Shown: in pieces, positions 23,583 to 33,049 of the stretch | Layout of the letters: each line of letters opens with the position of its first letter | How positions within the stretch are numbered: position 1 is the first letter of the stretch | From: Kitasatospora sp. NA04385 | Lineage (GTDB): Bacteria > Actinomycetota > Actinomycetes > Streptomycetales > Streptomycetaceae | NCBI RefSeq assembly: GCF_013364235.1 | Contig: NZ_CP054919.1 | Coordinates: 4,542,808 to 4,606,807, forward strand | Direction: 5' to 3' | Length of the DNA stretch: 64,000 nucleotides | The notes under the pieces: model-generated | The model's database searches: none | The model's input: the letters and a program-made list of their open reading frames with translations, nothing else | What the model was told of the DNA's origin: nothing | Position numbers and translations under genes: made by a program

Positions 23583-24102
23583 GTTCGAAGCGAAGATCCT
23601 CAACGTCGAGCCGGAGAAGATCCGTGCGCTGCTGGCCGAGGCCGGGGCCGAGCACCTGGGTGACCGGTTCCAGCGCCGCTACGTCTACGACATTCCCGGC
23701 CGGCCCGGCACGTGGGTCCGCCTTCGCGACACCGGCAGCGGCATCACGCTGTGCGTCAAGGAGATCCACTCCGACGCGATCGACGGGGTTTCCGAGACGG
23801 AGACCGGTGTCGGTGACTTCGACACCACCAACCTGCTGCTCGGCAAGCTCGGCTACCAGCCGAAGGCGTACCAGGAGAACCGCCGGTCGTCCTGGTCGCT
23901 GGGCGGAGCGGCCGTCGAGATCGACGAGTGGCCGCTGATCCCGCCCTACGTGGAGATCGAGGGCGACAACGCCGAGCACGTCTACGCGACGGTGCAGGCG
24001 CTCGGGCTTCCCCTGGCCGAGCTGACGAGCGAGAACACGACCAAGGTCTACCGCCGGTACGGGATCGACATCGAGGCGATCCCCCGGCTCACATTCGAGT
24101 GA
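23569..24102 (+). CDS. CYTH-domain protein (class IV adenylate cyclase/triphosphatase family)
   Basis: This 177-residue protein begins with the CYTH signature ExExK: Glu5, Glu7 and Lys9 in TEFEAKI. It continues with the Arg/Lys/Glu strands of the tunnel fold (RRYVYDI, TWVRLRDTG, LCVKEIHSD, AAVEIDEWPLIPPYVEIEGD). CYTH enzymes bind a triphosphate with metal; class IV cyclases make cAMP, others hydrolyse triphosphates. The reaction cannot be told from sequence. Its TGA overlaps or touches the start of the radical SAM gene. Confidence 0.87.
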   Translation: MTATEFEAKILNVEPEKIRALLAEAGAEHLGDRFQRRYVYDIPGRPGTWVRLRDTGSGITLCVKEIHSDAIDGVSETETGVGDFDTTNLLLGKLGYQPKAYQENRRSSWSLGGAAVEIDEWPLIPPYVEIEGDNAEHVYATVQALGLPLAELTSENTTKVYRRYGIDIEAIPRLTFE

Positions 24103-24113
24103 ATGGAGGCACC

Positions 24114-25208
24114 TTGTCTGCCACCCAGGGCCCGGCAATTCGGGTCGTCCGGGACAGGACCATCCGCATCAAGGTGATCGACGACTGCGGGTTGGCCTGC
24201 ACGTTCTGCCACAACGAGGGAACACCCGTCACCGCCGACAACAAGGGCCGCACCCTGCTGCCCTTCGTGTCGGGGCCGGGCGGGACCGGGCGCGTGTCGA
24301 TCTACACCGAGTCCAACGGCGTGAACTTCCTCGCCGCGAAGATGACCCCGGACCTCCCGTTCCGGCGGGCGGTGCGAACCGTTGCGCAGGCGTTCGACGC
24401 GAGCGAGGTGCACCTGACCGGCGGCGAACCCACTCTCCATACGGAGGTGTCCTCGCTGGTCTCGGCTCTCACCGGCATGGGCTTGGCCGTGGGGATGACC
24501 AGCAACGGTGAGCGCGGTCGGCAGGTCATGCCGGACTGCTCCGCGGCGGGCCTCAACCGGGTCAACGTCTCGGTCTTCGGCACCACCGCCGAGGAACTCC
24601 AGGCCGTGCAGTCCGAGCGCTTCAAGTCGGCGGGGCTGGCCGGGACGAAGATCCGGGCCGCCGTCCAGACCATCCGGGCCGCCGTGTCCAACGGGGTGAA
24701 GGTCTCGGTGAACATCGTCGTCCCCGGCATGGCCCACGTGGACCGGGTCGTCAACCTGATCGAGTCGCACGGCCAGTTCGCGGACGTGCGGATGCTCACC
24801 AGCATCCAGGACGGCCCGGAGTCCATCGCCGCGATATCCGAGGTGCTGACCCGTGTCGGTGCGGAACCGGTGCTCCGGACGTTCACCGCCGGCACCTCCG
24901 ACGAACGCACCCTCTACCGGGCGCTCGGCGGCCGTGCCGTCTACGTCAAGCGGCTGCTGCCGGTGCGGCTCCCGGACACCTGCGCGTCGTGCCGGTTCAA
25001 CAACGACACGGACTGCCAGGAGGGCTACTACGGCGTCCGGTTGTACCTCACCGAGCAGGACGAGTACATGGTCGGCGTCTGCATCCAGCGCATGGACCTG
25101 TGCGTGCCCGTGGCGGAGCTGTCGAAGAGCGGCATCGTGGAAGAGGTACGCGCGTTCAAGGATGCCGAGGTCCGGCGTCTGACAGGCCGGTACGGCACTG
25201 CCACCTGA
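24114..25208 (+). CDS. Radical SAM enzyme, MoaA-like with C-terminal cysteine cluster
   Basis: This 364-residue protein has the radical SAM motif CGLACTFC (Cys25, Cys29, Cys32), the SAM-binding LTGGEPTLH and a C-terminal set of cysteines (290, 293, 301, 323 and 330) around CASCRFNNDTDC and GVRLYLTEQDEYMVGVC. That end resembles the auxiliary iron-sulfur cluster region of MoaA and SPASM/twitch proteins. MoaA acts on GTP; here the partners are a kinase and a CYTH protein, so a nucleotide substrate is plausible but inferred. I choose TTG 24114 because GGAGG is just upstream; GTG 24099, overlapping the CYTH stop, is an alternative. No precursor peptide gene was found nearby. Confidence 0.85.
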   Translation: MSATQGPAIRVVRDRTIRIKVIDDCGLACTFCHNEGTPVTADNKGRTLLPFVSGPGGTGRVSIYTESNGVNFLAAKMTPDLPFRRAVRTVAQAFDASEVHLTGGEPTLHTEVSSLVSALTGMGLAVGMTSNGERGRQVMPDCSAAGLNRVNVSVFGTTAEELQAVQSERFKSAGLAGTKIRAAVQTIRAAVSNGVKVSVNIVVPGMAHVDRVVNLIESHGQFADVRMLTSIQDGPESIAAISEVLTRVGAEPVLRTFTAGTSDERTLYRALGGRAVYVKRLLPVRLPDTCASCRFNNDTDCQEGYYGVRLYLTEQDEYMVGVCIQRMDLCVPVAELSKSGIVEEVRAFKDAEVRRLTGRYGTAT

Positions 25209-25410
25209 TCGGCACGGACGCGGAACGACGCGACGGCCGCTCCCCGGTGTTCTGTACGGCCCTGGGGGCAGCCGCCTGCGACGAAGGGAGCGTGCAGCTG
25301 CGGCAGAGGGCAGGGTCTGTGCTGAAGCTTCTGCTGCTGCACCCGGTCCGGCCGGTGTGGTGAACAAGCTCTATGAGCGTCCTCGGTGGTGCCTGCGACG
25401 GCGCCGCTTT

Positions 25411-25441
25411 TGATATCGGCAGGGGCTCTGGACTGATATCG
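25411..25441. promoter_or_regulatory. Candidate VapBC operator: two TGATATCG repeats
   Basis: TGATATCG occurs at 25411-25418 and 25434-25441, 23 bases apart start to start (about two helical turns), 33-63 bases before vapB. Toxin-antitoxin operons usually repress themselves through such sites. Confidence 0.4.
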
Positions 25442-25473
25442 TTTTCTTGTCGGTGCCCGAGGGAGGAACAGCC

Positions 25474-25674
25474 GTGACGCGAACCGTGATCGACCTCGAC
25501 GACGAGCTTCTGGCCGAGGCGCAGCAGCTGTTCGGCACGGCCACCAAGGTCGCCACGGTCAATGCGGCGCTGCTGGAAGCCGTGAAGCTGGCCAGGCGGA
25601 CAGAGCTGGCCGACGCCATCGCCGCAGGGGAGTTCGACCTCCTCGACGAACCGGGCGGGTCGGCGGCGGCGTGA
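25474..25674 (+). CDS. VapB-type antitoxin
   Basis: This 66-residue protein begins VTRTVIDLDDELLAEAQQLFG, the ribbon-helix-helix pattern of VapB antitoxins (MRTTVxIDDEL type), and ends with an acidic tail that would fill the toxin site. GGGAGGA lies before GTG 25474; an upstream GTG at 25447 is in frame but without a site. The stop overlaps the toxin start (GTGA at 25671). Confidence 0.85.
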   Translation: MTRTVIDLDDELLAEAQQLFGTATKVATVNAALLEAVKLARRTELADAIAAGEFDLLDEPGGSAAA

Positions 25675-26090
25675 GCCGGGAGCGCTTCCTGCTCGACAAG
25701 TCGGCCATGGCGCGCTGGGGGAAGCCGACGGTGCGGCCCGTCCTCGACGACCTCTCGCAGCGTGCGCTGCTCGCGGTGAGCGCGGCGGTCGAGATGGAGG
25801 TCCTGCACAGTGCACGGAGCGCGGCGGAGGCCGACCGGCTGAGCCGCCTGCTCAGGGGGTTCGACTACCTGCCGTGCACCGACGAGGTCTGGGACCGGGC
25901 GAAGGACATCCAACGGCGTGCCCTCTTCCGCGGCAACCACCGCGCCCTGTCGATGGCGGACATGCTGATCGCCGCCACCGCCGAGCGGCACGGGGCCACG
26001 GTCCTGCACTACGACGGCGACTACGACATGATCGCGGCCATCACCGGGCAATCCACGCGCTGGGTCGTACCGGCGGGGACGGCCGACTGA
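25671..26090 (+). CDS. VapC-type PIN-domain toxin
   Basis: This 139-residue PIN-domain protein has the acidic residues of the nuclease site: Asp9 (LLDKSAM), Glu41 or Glu43 (AAVEMEVLHS), Asp97 (SMADMLIA) and Asp115/Asp117 (HYDGDYDMI). VapC toxins cut RNA, often tRNA or rRNA. It is coupled to the antitoxin gene and ends 50 bases before a strong terminator. Toxin-antitoxin pairs commonly stabilise genomic islands, which fits its place at the right edge of the accessory block. Confidence 0.87.
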   Translation: MSRERFLLDKSAMARWGKPTVRPVLDDLSQRALLAVSAAVEMEVLHSARSAAEADRLSRLLRGFDYLPCTDEVWDRAKDIQRRALFRGNHRALSMADMLIAATAERHGATVLHYDGDYDMIAAITGQSTRWVVPAGTAD

Positions 26091-26139
26091 GCCCCTGCCC
26101 GCGGCCGACCCCCGGTGGCCTGCTCTGAGGCTCCATCGG

Positions 26140-26179
26140 CGAACGGCCCTCCCCCCGTCTGTGGGGGGAGGGCCGTTCG
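26140..26179. terminator. Bidirectional terminator
   Basis: A perfect 17-base stem (26140-26156 with 26163-26179) closes a 6-base loop between the vapC stop and the convergent small gene at 26185. Confidence 0.9.
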
Positions 26180-26184
26180 TGCGT

Positions 26185-26352
26185 TCAAGGGGTGTGCAGG
26201 AGGGGGGCCAGGCGGGCGGTGAGGAGGGTGGCGGCGGTGAGGAGGTGGGCGGGGTCGGGGGTGCGGGCGAGGAGGACGACGATGACGACCAGCAGGGTGC
26301 GGTCGGCGGGCGGGAGGCGGCGGGCGGGGCGGTCGGCGCGGGTGCGGGACAT
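26185..26352 (-). CDS. Small hydrophobic protein downstream of the PLP decarboxylase
   Basis: A 55-residue frame begins MSRTRADRPARRLPPADRTL and has a hydrophobic core LLVVIVVLLA followed by a helical tail. GAAGGA lies six bases before the ATG, and the start is 21 bases after the decarboxylase stop on the same strand. No family is recognised. It may be a membrane partner or an unrelated small protein in the same operon. Confidence 0.5.
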   Translation of the reverse strand: MSRTRADRPARRLPPADRTLLVVIVVLLARTPDPAHLLTAATLLTARLAPLLHTP

Positions 26353-26373
26353 GGGCGGTCCTTCGTCGGAGGG

Positions 26374-27690
26374 TCAGGCGTCGGTGCGGGCGACCAGGTC
26401 GTCGATGCTCTGGGCGGGGCGCAGGGTCTCGAAGCGGACGGTGCCGTCGGGGGCGGTGGCGGCGCCGTGGACGGCCGGCTCGGGGAGGGAGTTGTAGGAG
26501 AAGTGGTTGGAGGGGTAGTAGGCCCCGCAGTCGAGCAGGCAGTACAGGTCGCCTGGGGCCAGCAGGGGCAGCGGGCGGGCGCGGGCCACCAGGTCGCCCG
26601 CAAAGCAGCACGGCCCGGCCACGTCCTGGGGGACGGGCGCGCCCGTCTTGGCGGCGCCGGTGGGGTGGTGGGCGCTGATCCGCAGCGGCCAGCTGTCGGG
26701 CATGAAGACGGTGCGGGTGGCGACCTGGGCGCCGGCGTGGCCGATGGCGATGGGGCGGCCGCCGGCCTCCTTGGTGTACTCGACGTACGAGGCCACGAAG
26801 CCGGACTTGGCGAGCACCGAGCGGCCGAACTCGGTGGTCAGCCGGTAGCGGCCGTCGAACAGGACGGGGGCGTGCGCGCGCAGCCGCTCCACGTAGGCCT
26901 CCCAGCCGGGGGCGGTGCGGTCGTCGGCGAAGTTGACCGGCAGGCCGCCGCCGAGGTCGATGCCGGTGACCTGGCGGCGGCCCAGCTCCCGGTTGATCCG
27001 CTCGGCGAAGTCGGCGGTGGCGGCGACGCCGGTGGCCATCAGGTCCAGGTCGACGCCCTGGGAGCCGACGTGGCAGTGCAGTTCGGTGAGCCAGGGGCGG
27101 GCCCGGAAGGCTTCGACCAGGCGGTCGGCGTTCCCGGCGTCGGCGAGCGGGACGCCGAACTTGGAGGTGGCGGTGGCGGTGCTCATCGCGGCGATGCTGC
27201 CGCCGCCGACCTGCGGGTTGATCCGGACGCCGATCCGGGAGGAGCTGCGGCGGTCGGCCAGGAACGAGTCGACGCGGGCGAGTTCCTGCCAGTTGTCGAT
27301 GTTGACGCTGACGCCGAGGTCCAGCGCCAGGGCCAGCTCGGCCCGGGTCTTGGCGGGGGAGTCCAGCACGATCAGCTCCGGGGGGAAGCCCGCGGCCAGC
27401 GCCTGCGCGAACTCGCCGGGGCTGGCCACCTCGCACCCCATGCCCAGGCCGCGCAGCCGGCGCAGCACCGGCCCGAGCGGGTTGGCCTTGGCGGCGAAGG
27501 CGTGCCGCACCGCCAGCTCGGCGGGGAACGCGGCGTGCAGGGCGGCGACCGTCGCGGCGACGGCGTCCAGGTCGAGGAAGGCGGCGAGCGGGGCCCGCTC
27601 CGGGTCGAGCAGACCCTGCCGGACGGCCGCGCGCAGGACGCGTTCGCGCCGCTCGGCGCCGATCAGGGGGACGGGGTGGTTCTCGGACAC
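26374..27690 (-). CDS. Fold-III PLP-dependent decarboxylase (DAP/ornithine decarboxylase family)
   Basis: This 438-residue protein has the alanine-racemase-fold barrel with the PLP lysine in VRHAFAAKANPLG, the glycine-rich phosphate site GIDLGGGLPVNF, and a C-terminal beta domain with GPCCFAGDLVARARPLP and DCGAYYPSNHFSYNSLPEP. It removes a carboxyl group from an amino acid such as diaminopimelate, ornithine or a tethered amino acid; substrate is not determined. GTG 27690 has GGAG eight bases upstream; the frame stays open far upstream only because the neighbouring DNA has no stops. The general lysA is usually elsewhere, so this may be a specialised copy. Confidence 0.85.
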   Translation of the reverse strand: MSENHPVPLIGAERRERVLRAAVRQGLLDPERAPLAAFLDLDAVAATVAALHAAFPAELAVRHAFAAKANPLGPVLRRLRGLGMGCEVASPGEFAQALAAGFPPELIVLDSPAKTRAELALALDLGVSVNIDNWQELARVDSFLADRRSSSRIGVRINPQVGGGSIAAMSTATATSKFGVPLADAGNADRLVEAFRARPWLTELHCHVGSQGVDLDLMATGVAATADFAERINRELGRRQVTGIDLGGGLPVNFADDRTAPGWEAYVERLRAHAPVLFDGRYRLTTEFGRSVLAKSGFVASYVEYTKEAGGRPIAIGHAGAQVATRTVFMPDSWPLRISAHHPTGAAKTGAPVPQDVAGPCCFAGDLVARARPLPLLAPGDLYCLLDCGAYYPSNHFSYNSLPEPAVHGAATAPDGTVRFETLRPAQSIDDLVARTDA

Positions 27691-28064
27691 GGGGCACGCT
27701 CCGCACGGGTCGGCAGTCGGCAGGGAGGAGGGGCCGGGCGCGGACGGGCGCCGGGGCCGTGCCTCCAGGATGGCCACCGGGAAGGGGGCTGAGCAGATGC
27801 CGCGGCGCCTGCTTTCCGGGGCCGGTGCGGGCCCACGACACCGCCGCGCGGATCGCCCCGGGACGCCGTGGTACGGGGGCGGCGGTTCGGACGGGCCGCC
27901 GCGGTGCGGGCGGACCGGGCGCGTGCTCCGGCGGGCGCGTCCGGGCGGGGAACCCGGGTGCGGGGCGGGCGCGGGGCGTCCGGCGCCGCCCGCCGGCCCC
28001 GGGCGGGCCCGACTGGTGCGCGGACACCGCACCGGTGGCCGCGACCGGTGTCCGCGCACCGCTC
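27691..28064. other. Gene-free GC-rich stretch upstream of the decarboxylase
   Basis: No convincing gene is seen. It should hold the decarboxylase promoter. It leads directly into the tandem repeat array. Confidence 0.5.
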
Positions 28065-28466
28065 GGTCAGCCGTGTTCGGCCCGGTCGGCCGTGTTCGGC
28101 TCGGTCGGTCGTGTACCGCCTGGTCGGTCGTGTACCGCCTGGTCGGCCGCGCATTGCTCGGTCGACCGTGTTCGGCCTGGTCGGCCGCGCACTGCTCGGT
28201 CGGCCGCACACTGCCCGGTCGGCCGCACACCGCTCGGTCCAGCCGTGTTCGGCCCGGTCCAGCCGTGTTCGGCCCGGTCCGGCCGTGTTCGGCTCGGTCG
28301 GTCGCGTACCGCTTGGTCGGCCGCGCACTGCTCGGTCGGCCGCGCACTGCCCGGTCGGCTGCGTACCGCTCGGTTGGCCGCGCATTGCCCGGTCGGCCGC
28401 ACACTGCCCGGTCGGCCGTGTTCGGCCCGGTCGGTCGCGTACCGCCCGGTCAGCCGTGTTCGGCCC
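28065..28466. repeat. 21-unit tandem array of 19-20-bp repeats
   Basis: By hand parsing, 21 units all begin GGTC (one GGTT): nine of 19 bases (28065-28235), three of 20 bases (28236-28295) and nine of 19 bases (28296-28466). Unit variants differ mainly in the middle, such as GTGTTCGG, GTGTACCG, GCGCACTG and GCACACTG. The last unit contains the stop codon and final codons of the PucR-like gene, and the first unit is identical to the last. The array has no spacers and is not CRISPR. Confidence 0.9.
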
Positions 28467-30087
28467 GGAACTCGCGTACCAGCAGCTGGATGCGGGCGAG
28501 CAGCATGGCGTGGGCGCTGTCGGCGTCCAGGCCGGCGGTCTCCAGCAGCTTCGTGAACCGGCGGTCGAAGGTGGCGCGGGGGATGCCGAGCGCGTCGGCG
28601 GCCGGGCCCTTCCGCTGGCCGTGCCGCAGGTAGGCGGAGAGCAGGTCCAGCGGGTGGTGGCCGTCCTGGGCCGGGGCGGCGGCGAGCCGGGACACCGGGG
28701 TCCGCACCGGCAGCGGCAGTTCGCCCACCGTCTCGATGACGTGTCGCAGCGCCACCGCGTCGGCGACCTGCTCGACGGTGGCGCAGCCGTTCTCGGGGCC
28801 CTCGCGGACGAACAGCAGCCCGCCCAGGGCCAGGTCGGCGGCCCGGCGGGAGCGGGCGGCGTCGTCCAGCCGGGCCTGGACCGGGCCGAGGCCGATCAGC
28901 ACCCGGGTGCGCAGCCGCTCCGACAGGTAGCCGGCCAGCGAGTCGCCGTAGTCGGCGACCTGGGTCCGGGCGGCGGCGGGGTCCTTCGCGAGGCCGCAGA
29001 CCAGGACCAGGACGCCGCGTTCGACGGGGAGGACCAGGTAGCCGTCGCCGGGGCGGCGCTGGTGCATGCGCACGCCGTGCTCCAGCAGGACGCGGCGCTC
29101 CTCGTCGGCCCGGCCGGGCGCGCCGACGGCCAGGACGGCGCAGCGGGCGTCGGCGGGCAGGCCGCTGTGCCCGGCGAGCAGGGCGCCGGAGCCGGGGCCG
29201 TCGAGCACCGCGCGGGCCGCGCCGAGCAGCAGGGCGTTGCGGGCGTCGTGGTGCGCGTGGTGGTACAGCAGGTGGGCGACGGCGGCCTCGGCGGCGGCCT
29301 GCAGCACCCCGATGGCGCGCTTCTGCAGCGGCTTCCCGGTGATCGCGGCCACCCAGATCGAGCCGAGGCGCATGCCGCCGGCCTGCACCGCGACGGCCAT
29401 CCGCTCCGGCACCTCGCCGTCGGCGAGGCGGTGCAGCACCTGGGGCGAGGACCAGAGCTGCTTGAAGAAGCCGTCCCGGTCCATCGCCCGGCGCCGCTCC
29501 TCGGGGACGGTGCCGGTCAGGACGGTCCACAGCCGGATCCGGTCCAGGTCGGCGCTCTCCGCGTGGTGCGCGAGGACCCGGGAGTCCGGGTCCTCGATGG
29601 TCACCGCCCCCTCGACCCGGCGGGCGATCTGCCGGGCCAGCCCGCCGAGGTCGCCCAGCGGCACGTTGCCGCCGTCCGCGGCCGGGCCCTCCATGGCGGC
29701 CCGCAGGGTGGAGATCACCAGGTGCCACTCCGCCCAGGAGGCGCGCAGCAGCAGTGTCGTCCCGACCCGTTCCGCGACCCGGCGCAGGTGTTCCTCGCGG
29801 GCCCGGTCGCCCGTTCCCCGCAGCACCACGGCCGTCACCCGGTCGCCGCCCGCGCGGACCAGCAGGTCCTCGGCCGCCGCCGAGGAGGGGTCGACCCCGA
29901 CCCCGACCAGCACGGTGTCGGCCAGGTCGGTGCCCGGCGGGTCGTACGGGTCGAAGACCAGCAGGTGCCGGGCGGGCGCGTGCGGGCGCGGCAGCGCCGT
30001 CTTCTCGATCATCTGGCCGACCAGGGTGAGCAGCCGCTCCAAGGTCCCCGCCCGCAGCTCCGGTCCGTTCCACGCATCCTCGCCCAT
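28450..30087 (-). CDS. PucR/CdaR-like helix-turn-helix regulator
   Basis: This 545-residue protein has long N-terminal sensor-like segments and a C-terminal helix-turn-helix, PLDLLSAYLRHGQRKGPAAD followed by ALGIPRATFDRRFTKLLE, at about residues 490-530, in the place of the PucR C-terminal DNA-binding region. ATG 30087 has GGGGAGG seven bases upstream; in-frame codons further upstream include a second ATG but no site. It is divergent from the AspRS gene across about 290 bases. Its last codons and stop lie in the final unit of the 19-bp array, so the array may have grown from this gene end. Target genes are unknown. Confidence 0.78.
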   Translation of the reverse strand: MGEDAWNGPELRAGTLERLLTLVGQMIEKTALPRPHAPARHLLVFDPYDPPGTDLADTVLVGVGVDPSSAAAEDLLVRAGGDRVTAVVLRGTGDRAREEHLRRVAERVGTTLLLRASWAEWHLVISTLRAAMEGPAADGGNVPLGDLGGLARQIARRVEGAVTIEDPDSRVLAHHAESADLDRIRLWTVLTGTVPEERRRAMDRDGFFKQLWSSPQVLHRLADGEVPERMAVAVQAGGMRLGSIWVAAITGKPLQKRAIGVLQAAAEAAVAHLLYHHAHHDARNALLLGAARAVLDGPGSGALLAGHSGLPADARCAVLAVGAPGRADEERRVLLEHGVRMHQRRPGDGYLVLPVERGVLVLVCGLAKDPAAARTQVADYGDSLAGYLSERLRTRVLIGLGPVQARLDDAARSRRAADLALGGLLFVREGPENGCATVEQVADAVALRHVIETVGELPLPVRTPVSRLAAAPAQDGHHPLDLLSAYLRHGQRKGPAADALGIPRATFDRRFTKLLETAGLDADSAHAMLLARIQLLVREFRAEHG

Positions 30088-30378
30088 CGGGCGGCCTCCC
30101 CAGGAACGCATGCACATCCGACGGATGGTCAACTCCGCTCGGGCGCGCCCGAGTCGGGCCATCGTAGGGCCGTCCCCGGCGCCTGTCACGCTCTGTCATC
30201 GGGAGGGGCCGGGAGGGTGCGGCGGACGCGCGGCGGACGCGCGGCGCTCCGGGCGCGGAGAAAAACCGGAGGTGGCCGCGGACGGGGGCGGGTTAGCGTG
30301 GGCGCGTCCTCGGGCGGCCGTCTACCGCTCTTCCCGTGGCGCGAACAACGCGTCCGCAACCCAGGGAGTTGCTTCGGC

Positions 30379-31695
<1,317 letters not shown>

Positions 31696-31708
31696 GCGGC
31701 CCGCGGCC

Positions 31709-32197
31709 TCAGCGCCCGGTGCGGGCCGAGCCGGGCGGCCACAGCACGTCCACCGGCAGCCCGGCGGCCCGGGCGGCGGCGACCATGTCGGCCGTCCCGC
31801 CCGGGCCGTTGCCCGGCCCGCCGTCCCAGACCGCGACCACCCGGTCGGCGAGCCCCAGCAGCCGGTCGTTGGCGGCGACGTACGCGGCCGGGCCGAGCCG
31901 GGGCGCGGGCAGCACGATCACCCGGTGCGCGGCGGCGCGCAGCCGGTCGAACGCGGCCCGCTCGGCGGTGGTGGCCCCCGCGTCCGGGTAGGACGGGCCG
32001 GGCAGGACGGCGACCAGGCGGGCGCCGCGGGCCAGCACGGCGTCCGCGAACAGCGTGTCGGCGCCCGGTGCGAGGCAGGAGACGCCGGTCAACTCCCCGG
32101 CGCCGTACCGGTCGAGGAACGCGTCCAGGGCGGCGCGGACGGCGCGGGAGGTGGCCGGGGCGAGATCCAGGTGCCCGGTCACGGCGATCACGGGCAT
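31709..32197 (-). CDS. SLOG-like nucleotide-binding protein (second copy)
   Basis: This 162-residue protein parallels 20185-20673 along its whole length: VIAVTGHLDL, LTGVSCLAPGADTLFADAVL, GNGPGGTADMVAAARAAGLPV and VLWPPGSARTGR. It is convergent with the AspRS gene and divergent from the FHA gene. The copy here has the GC-rich codon use of the chromosome, so it may be the resident member and the one at 20185 the accessory member. Function is unknown; ligand binding is inferred from the SLOG-like pattern. Confidence 0.7.
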   Translation of the reverse strand: MPVIAVTGHLDLAPATSRAVRAALDAFLDRYGAGELTGVSCLAPGADTLFADAVLARGARLVAVLPGPSYPDAGATTAERAAFDRLRAAAHRVIVLPAPRLGPAAYVAANDRLLGLADRVVAVWDGGPGNGPGGTADMVAAARAAGLPVDVLWPPGSARTGR

Positions 32198-32379
32198 GGC
32201 TGGGCGCTCCCCGGGCTGGTCGTCGGTGCTGGGCCAGATCCTGCCAGGACGGCGCCCGGGTGCGGGAGTTGTCCCGGACCGGGCCGAAGTCCGGTGCCGC
32301 CCGGGGGAGTCGGACGCCCGTGCGATCGTGGGCGGACGGTGTGCTGGACAGCGCCGACGGCCGGCCCGACAATCACGCT

Positions 32380-32925
32380 ATGGCCGCTCAGGAGTTCAGC
32401 ACCCAGCTCGCCCGCCCCTCGCAGGCCGAGCGGGACAGCGCGCTGGAGGTGCTGCGGGACGGGGTCGGCAGCGGCCGGCTCTCGCACGACACCTTCATCC
32501 GCCGGATGGAGCTGGTGCTGACCGCCCGCAGCCGGGCGGAACTCGCCGAGGTGGTCGGCGACCTGCGCCCCTACGGCCCGGTCTCCCGGGCGCTGCTGCG
32601 GGGGGTGGCCAAGGTCTCCGCGCTCCAGGTCCGGCTGCGGCAGACCTGGCACGCCGAGCAGCTGACCAGGCTGCGGCTGCCCGACCCGGCGGTGCGGCTG
32701 CTGCGGATCGGCCGGATGACCGGCTCCGACCTCCGGCTGGGCGACTCGACCGTCTCCCGGCACCACGCCGAGCTGCGCTTCGAGGCGGGCCACTGGGTGC
32801 TGTACGACCTGGGCTCCAGCAACGGCACCTACGTCAACGACCGCCGGGTGGTCGGCGGCACCGTGGTCCGGGCCGGCGACCGGCTGCGCTTCGGCCGGCT
32901 GGGCTTCCACCTCACCGCCGACTGA
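32380..32925 (+). CDS. DUF1707 and FHA domain protein
   Basis: This 181-residue protein joins an N-terminal DUF1707-type segment (SQAERDSALEVLRDGVGSGR, then ELAEVVGDLRPYG, residues about 12-65) to a C-terminal FHA domain (LRIGRMTGSDLRLGDSTVSR, HHAELRFEAG, LGSSNGTYVNDRRV). FHA domains bind phosphothreonine, so it should read signals from Ser/Thr kinases. I choose ATG 32380 as the first codon of the conserved part; the frame is open upstream through Arg-rich nonsense. A run of GC-rich degenerate repeats follows the stop. Confidence 0.87.
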   Translation: MAAQEFSTQLARPSQAERDSALEVLRDGVGSGRLSHDTFIRRMELVLTARSRAELAEVVGDLRPYGPVSRALLRGVAKVSALQVRLRQTWHAEQLTRLRLPDPAVRLLRIGRMTGSDLRLGDSTVSRHHAELRFEAGHWVLYDLGSSNGTYVNDRRVVGGTVVRAGDRLRFGRLGFHLTAD

Positions 32926-33016
32926 GACGCGGACCGGGGCGCGGGCGGGGGCACGGGCCGAGGCGCGGGCCGGGGCGCGGGCGGACGCCCGGCACGGGAG
33001 CGGGCGAAATCAATTT

Positions 33017-33048
33017 TCCTTAGTCTCGGTAATGACGTAGGCTAAGGA
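33017..33048. promoter_or_regulatory. Candidate MarR operator: TCCTTAG/CTAAGGA inverted repeat
   Basis: Seven-base arms at 33017-33023 and 33042-33048 flank an AT-richer spacer, ending two bases before the MarR start. MarR proteins usually repress their own promoter through such sites. Confidence 0.4.
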
Positions 33049-33049
33049 C

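Noticed and set aside
24099..25208. Radical SAM gene as a RiPP maturase
   Set aside because: No short precursor-like frame with a good ribosome site was found nearby, and the partner genes are nucleotide enzymes. This remains open.
19984..26090. Region after attR as part of the same AICE
   Set aside because: The displaced permease tail and its terminator (19969-20170) mark resident DNA, so the block beyond is outside this element, although it shares a regulatory cassette with it. It could be an older separate island; no second integrase or att pair was found.
28065..28466. CRISPR array
   Set aside because: Units abut without spacers, have no constant repeat/variable spacer pattern, and no cas genes are present.
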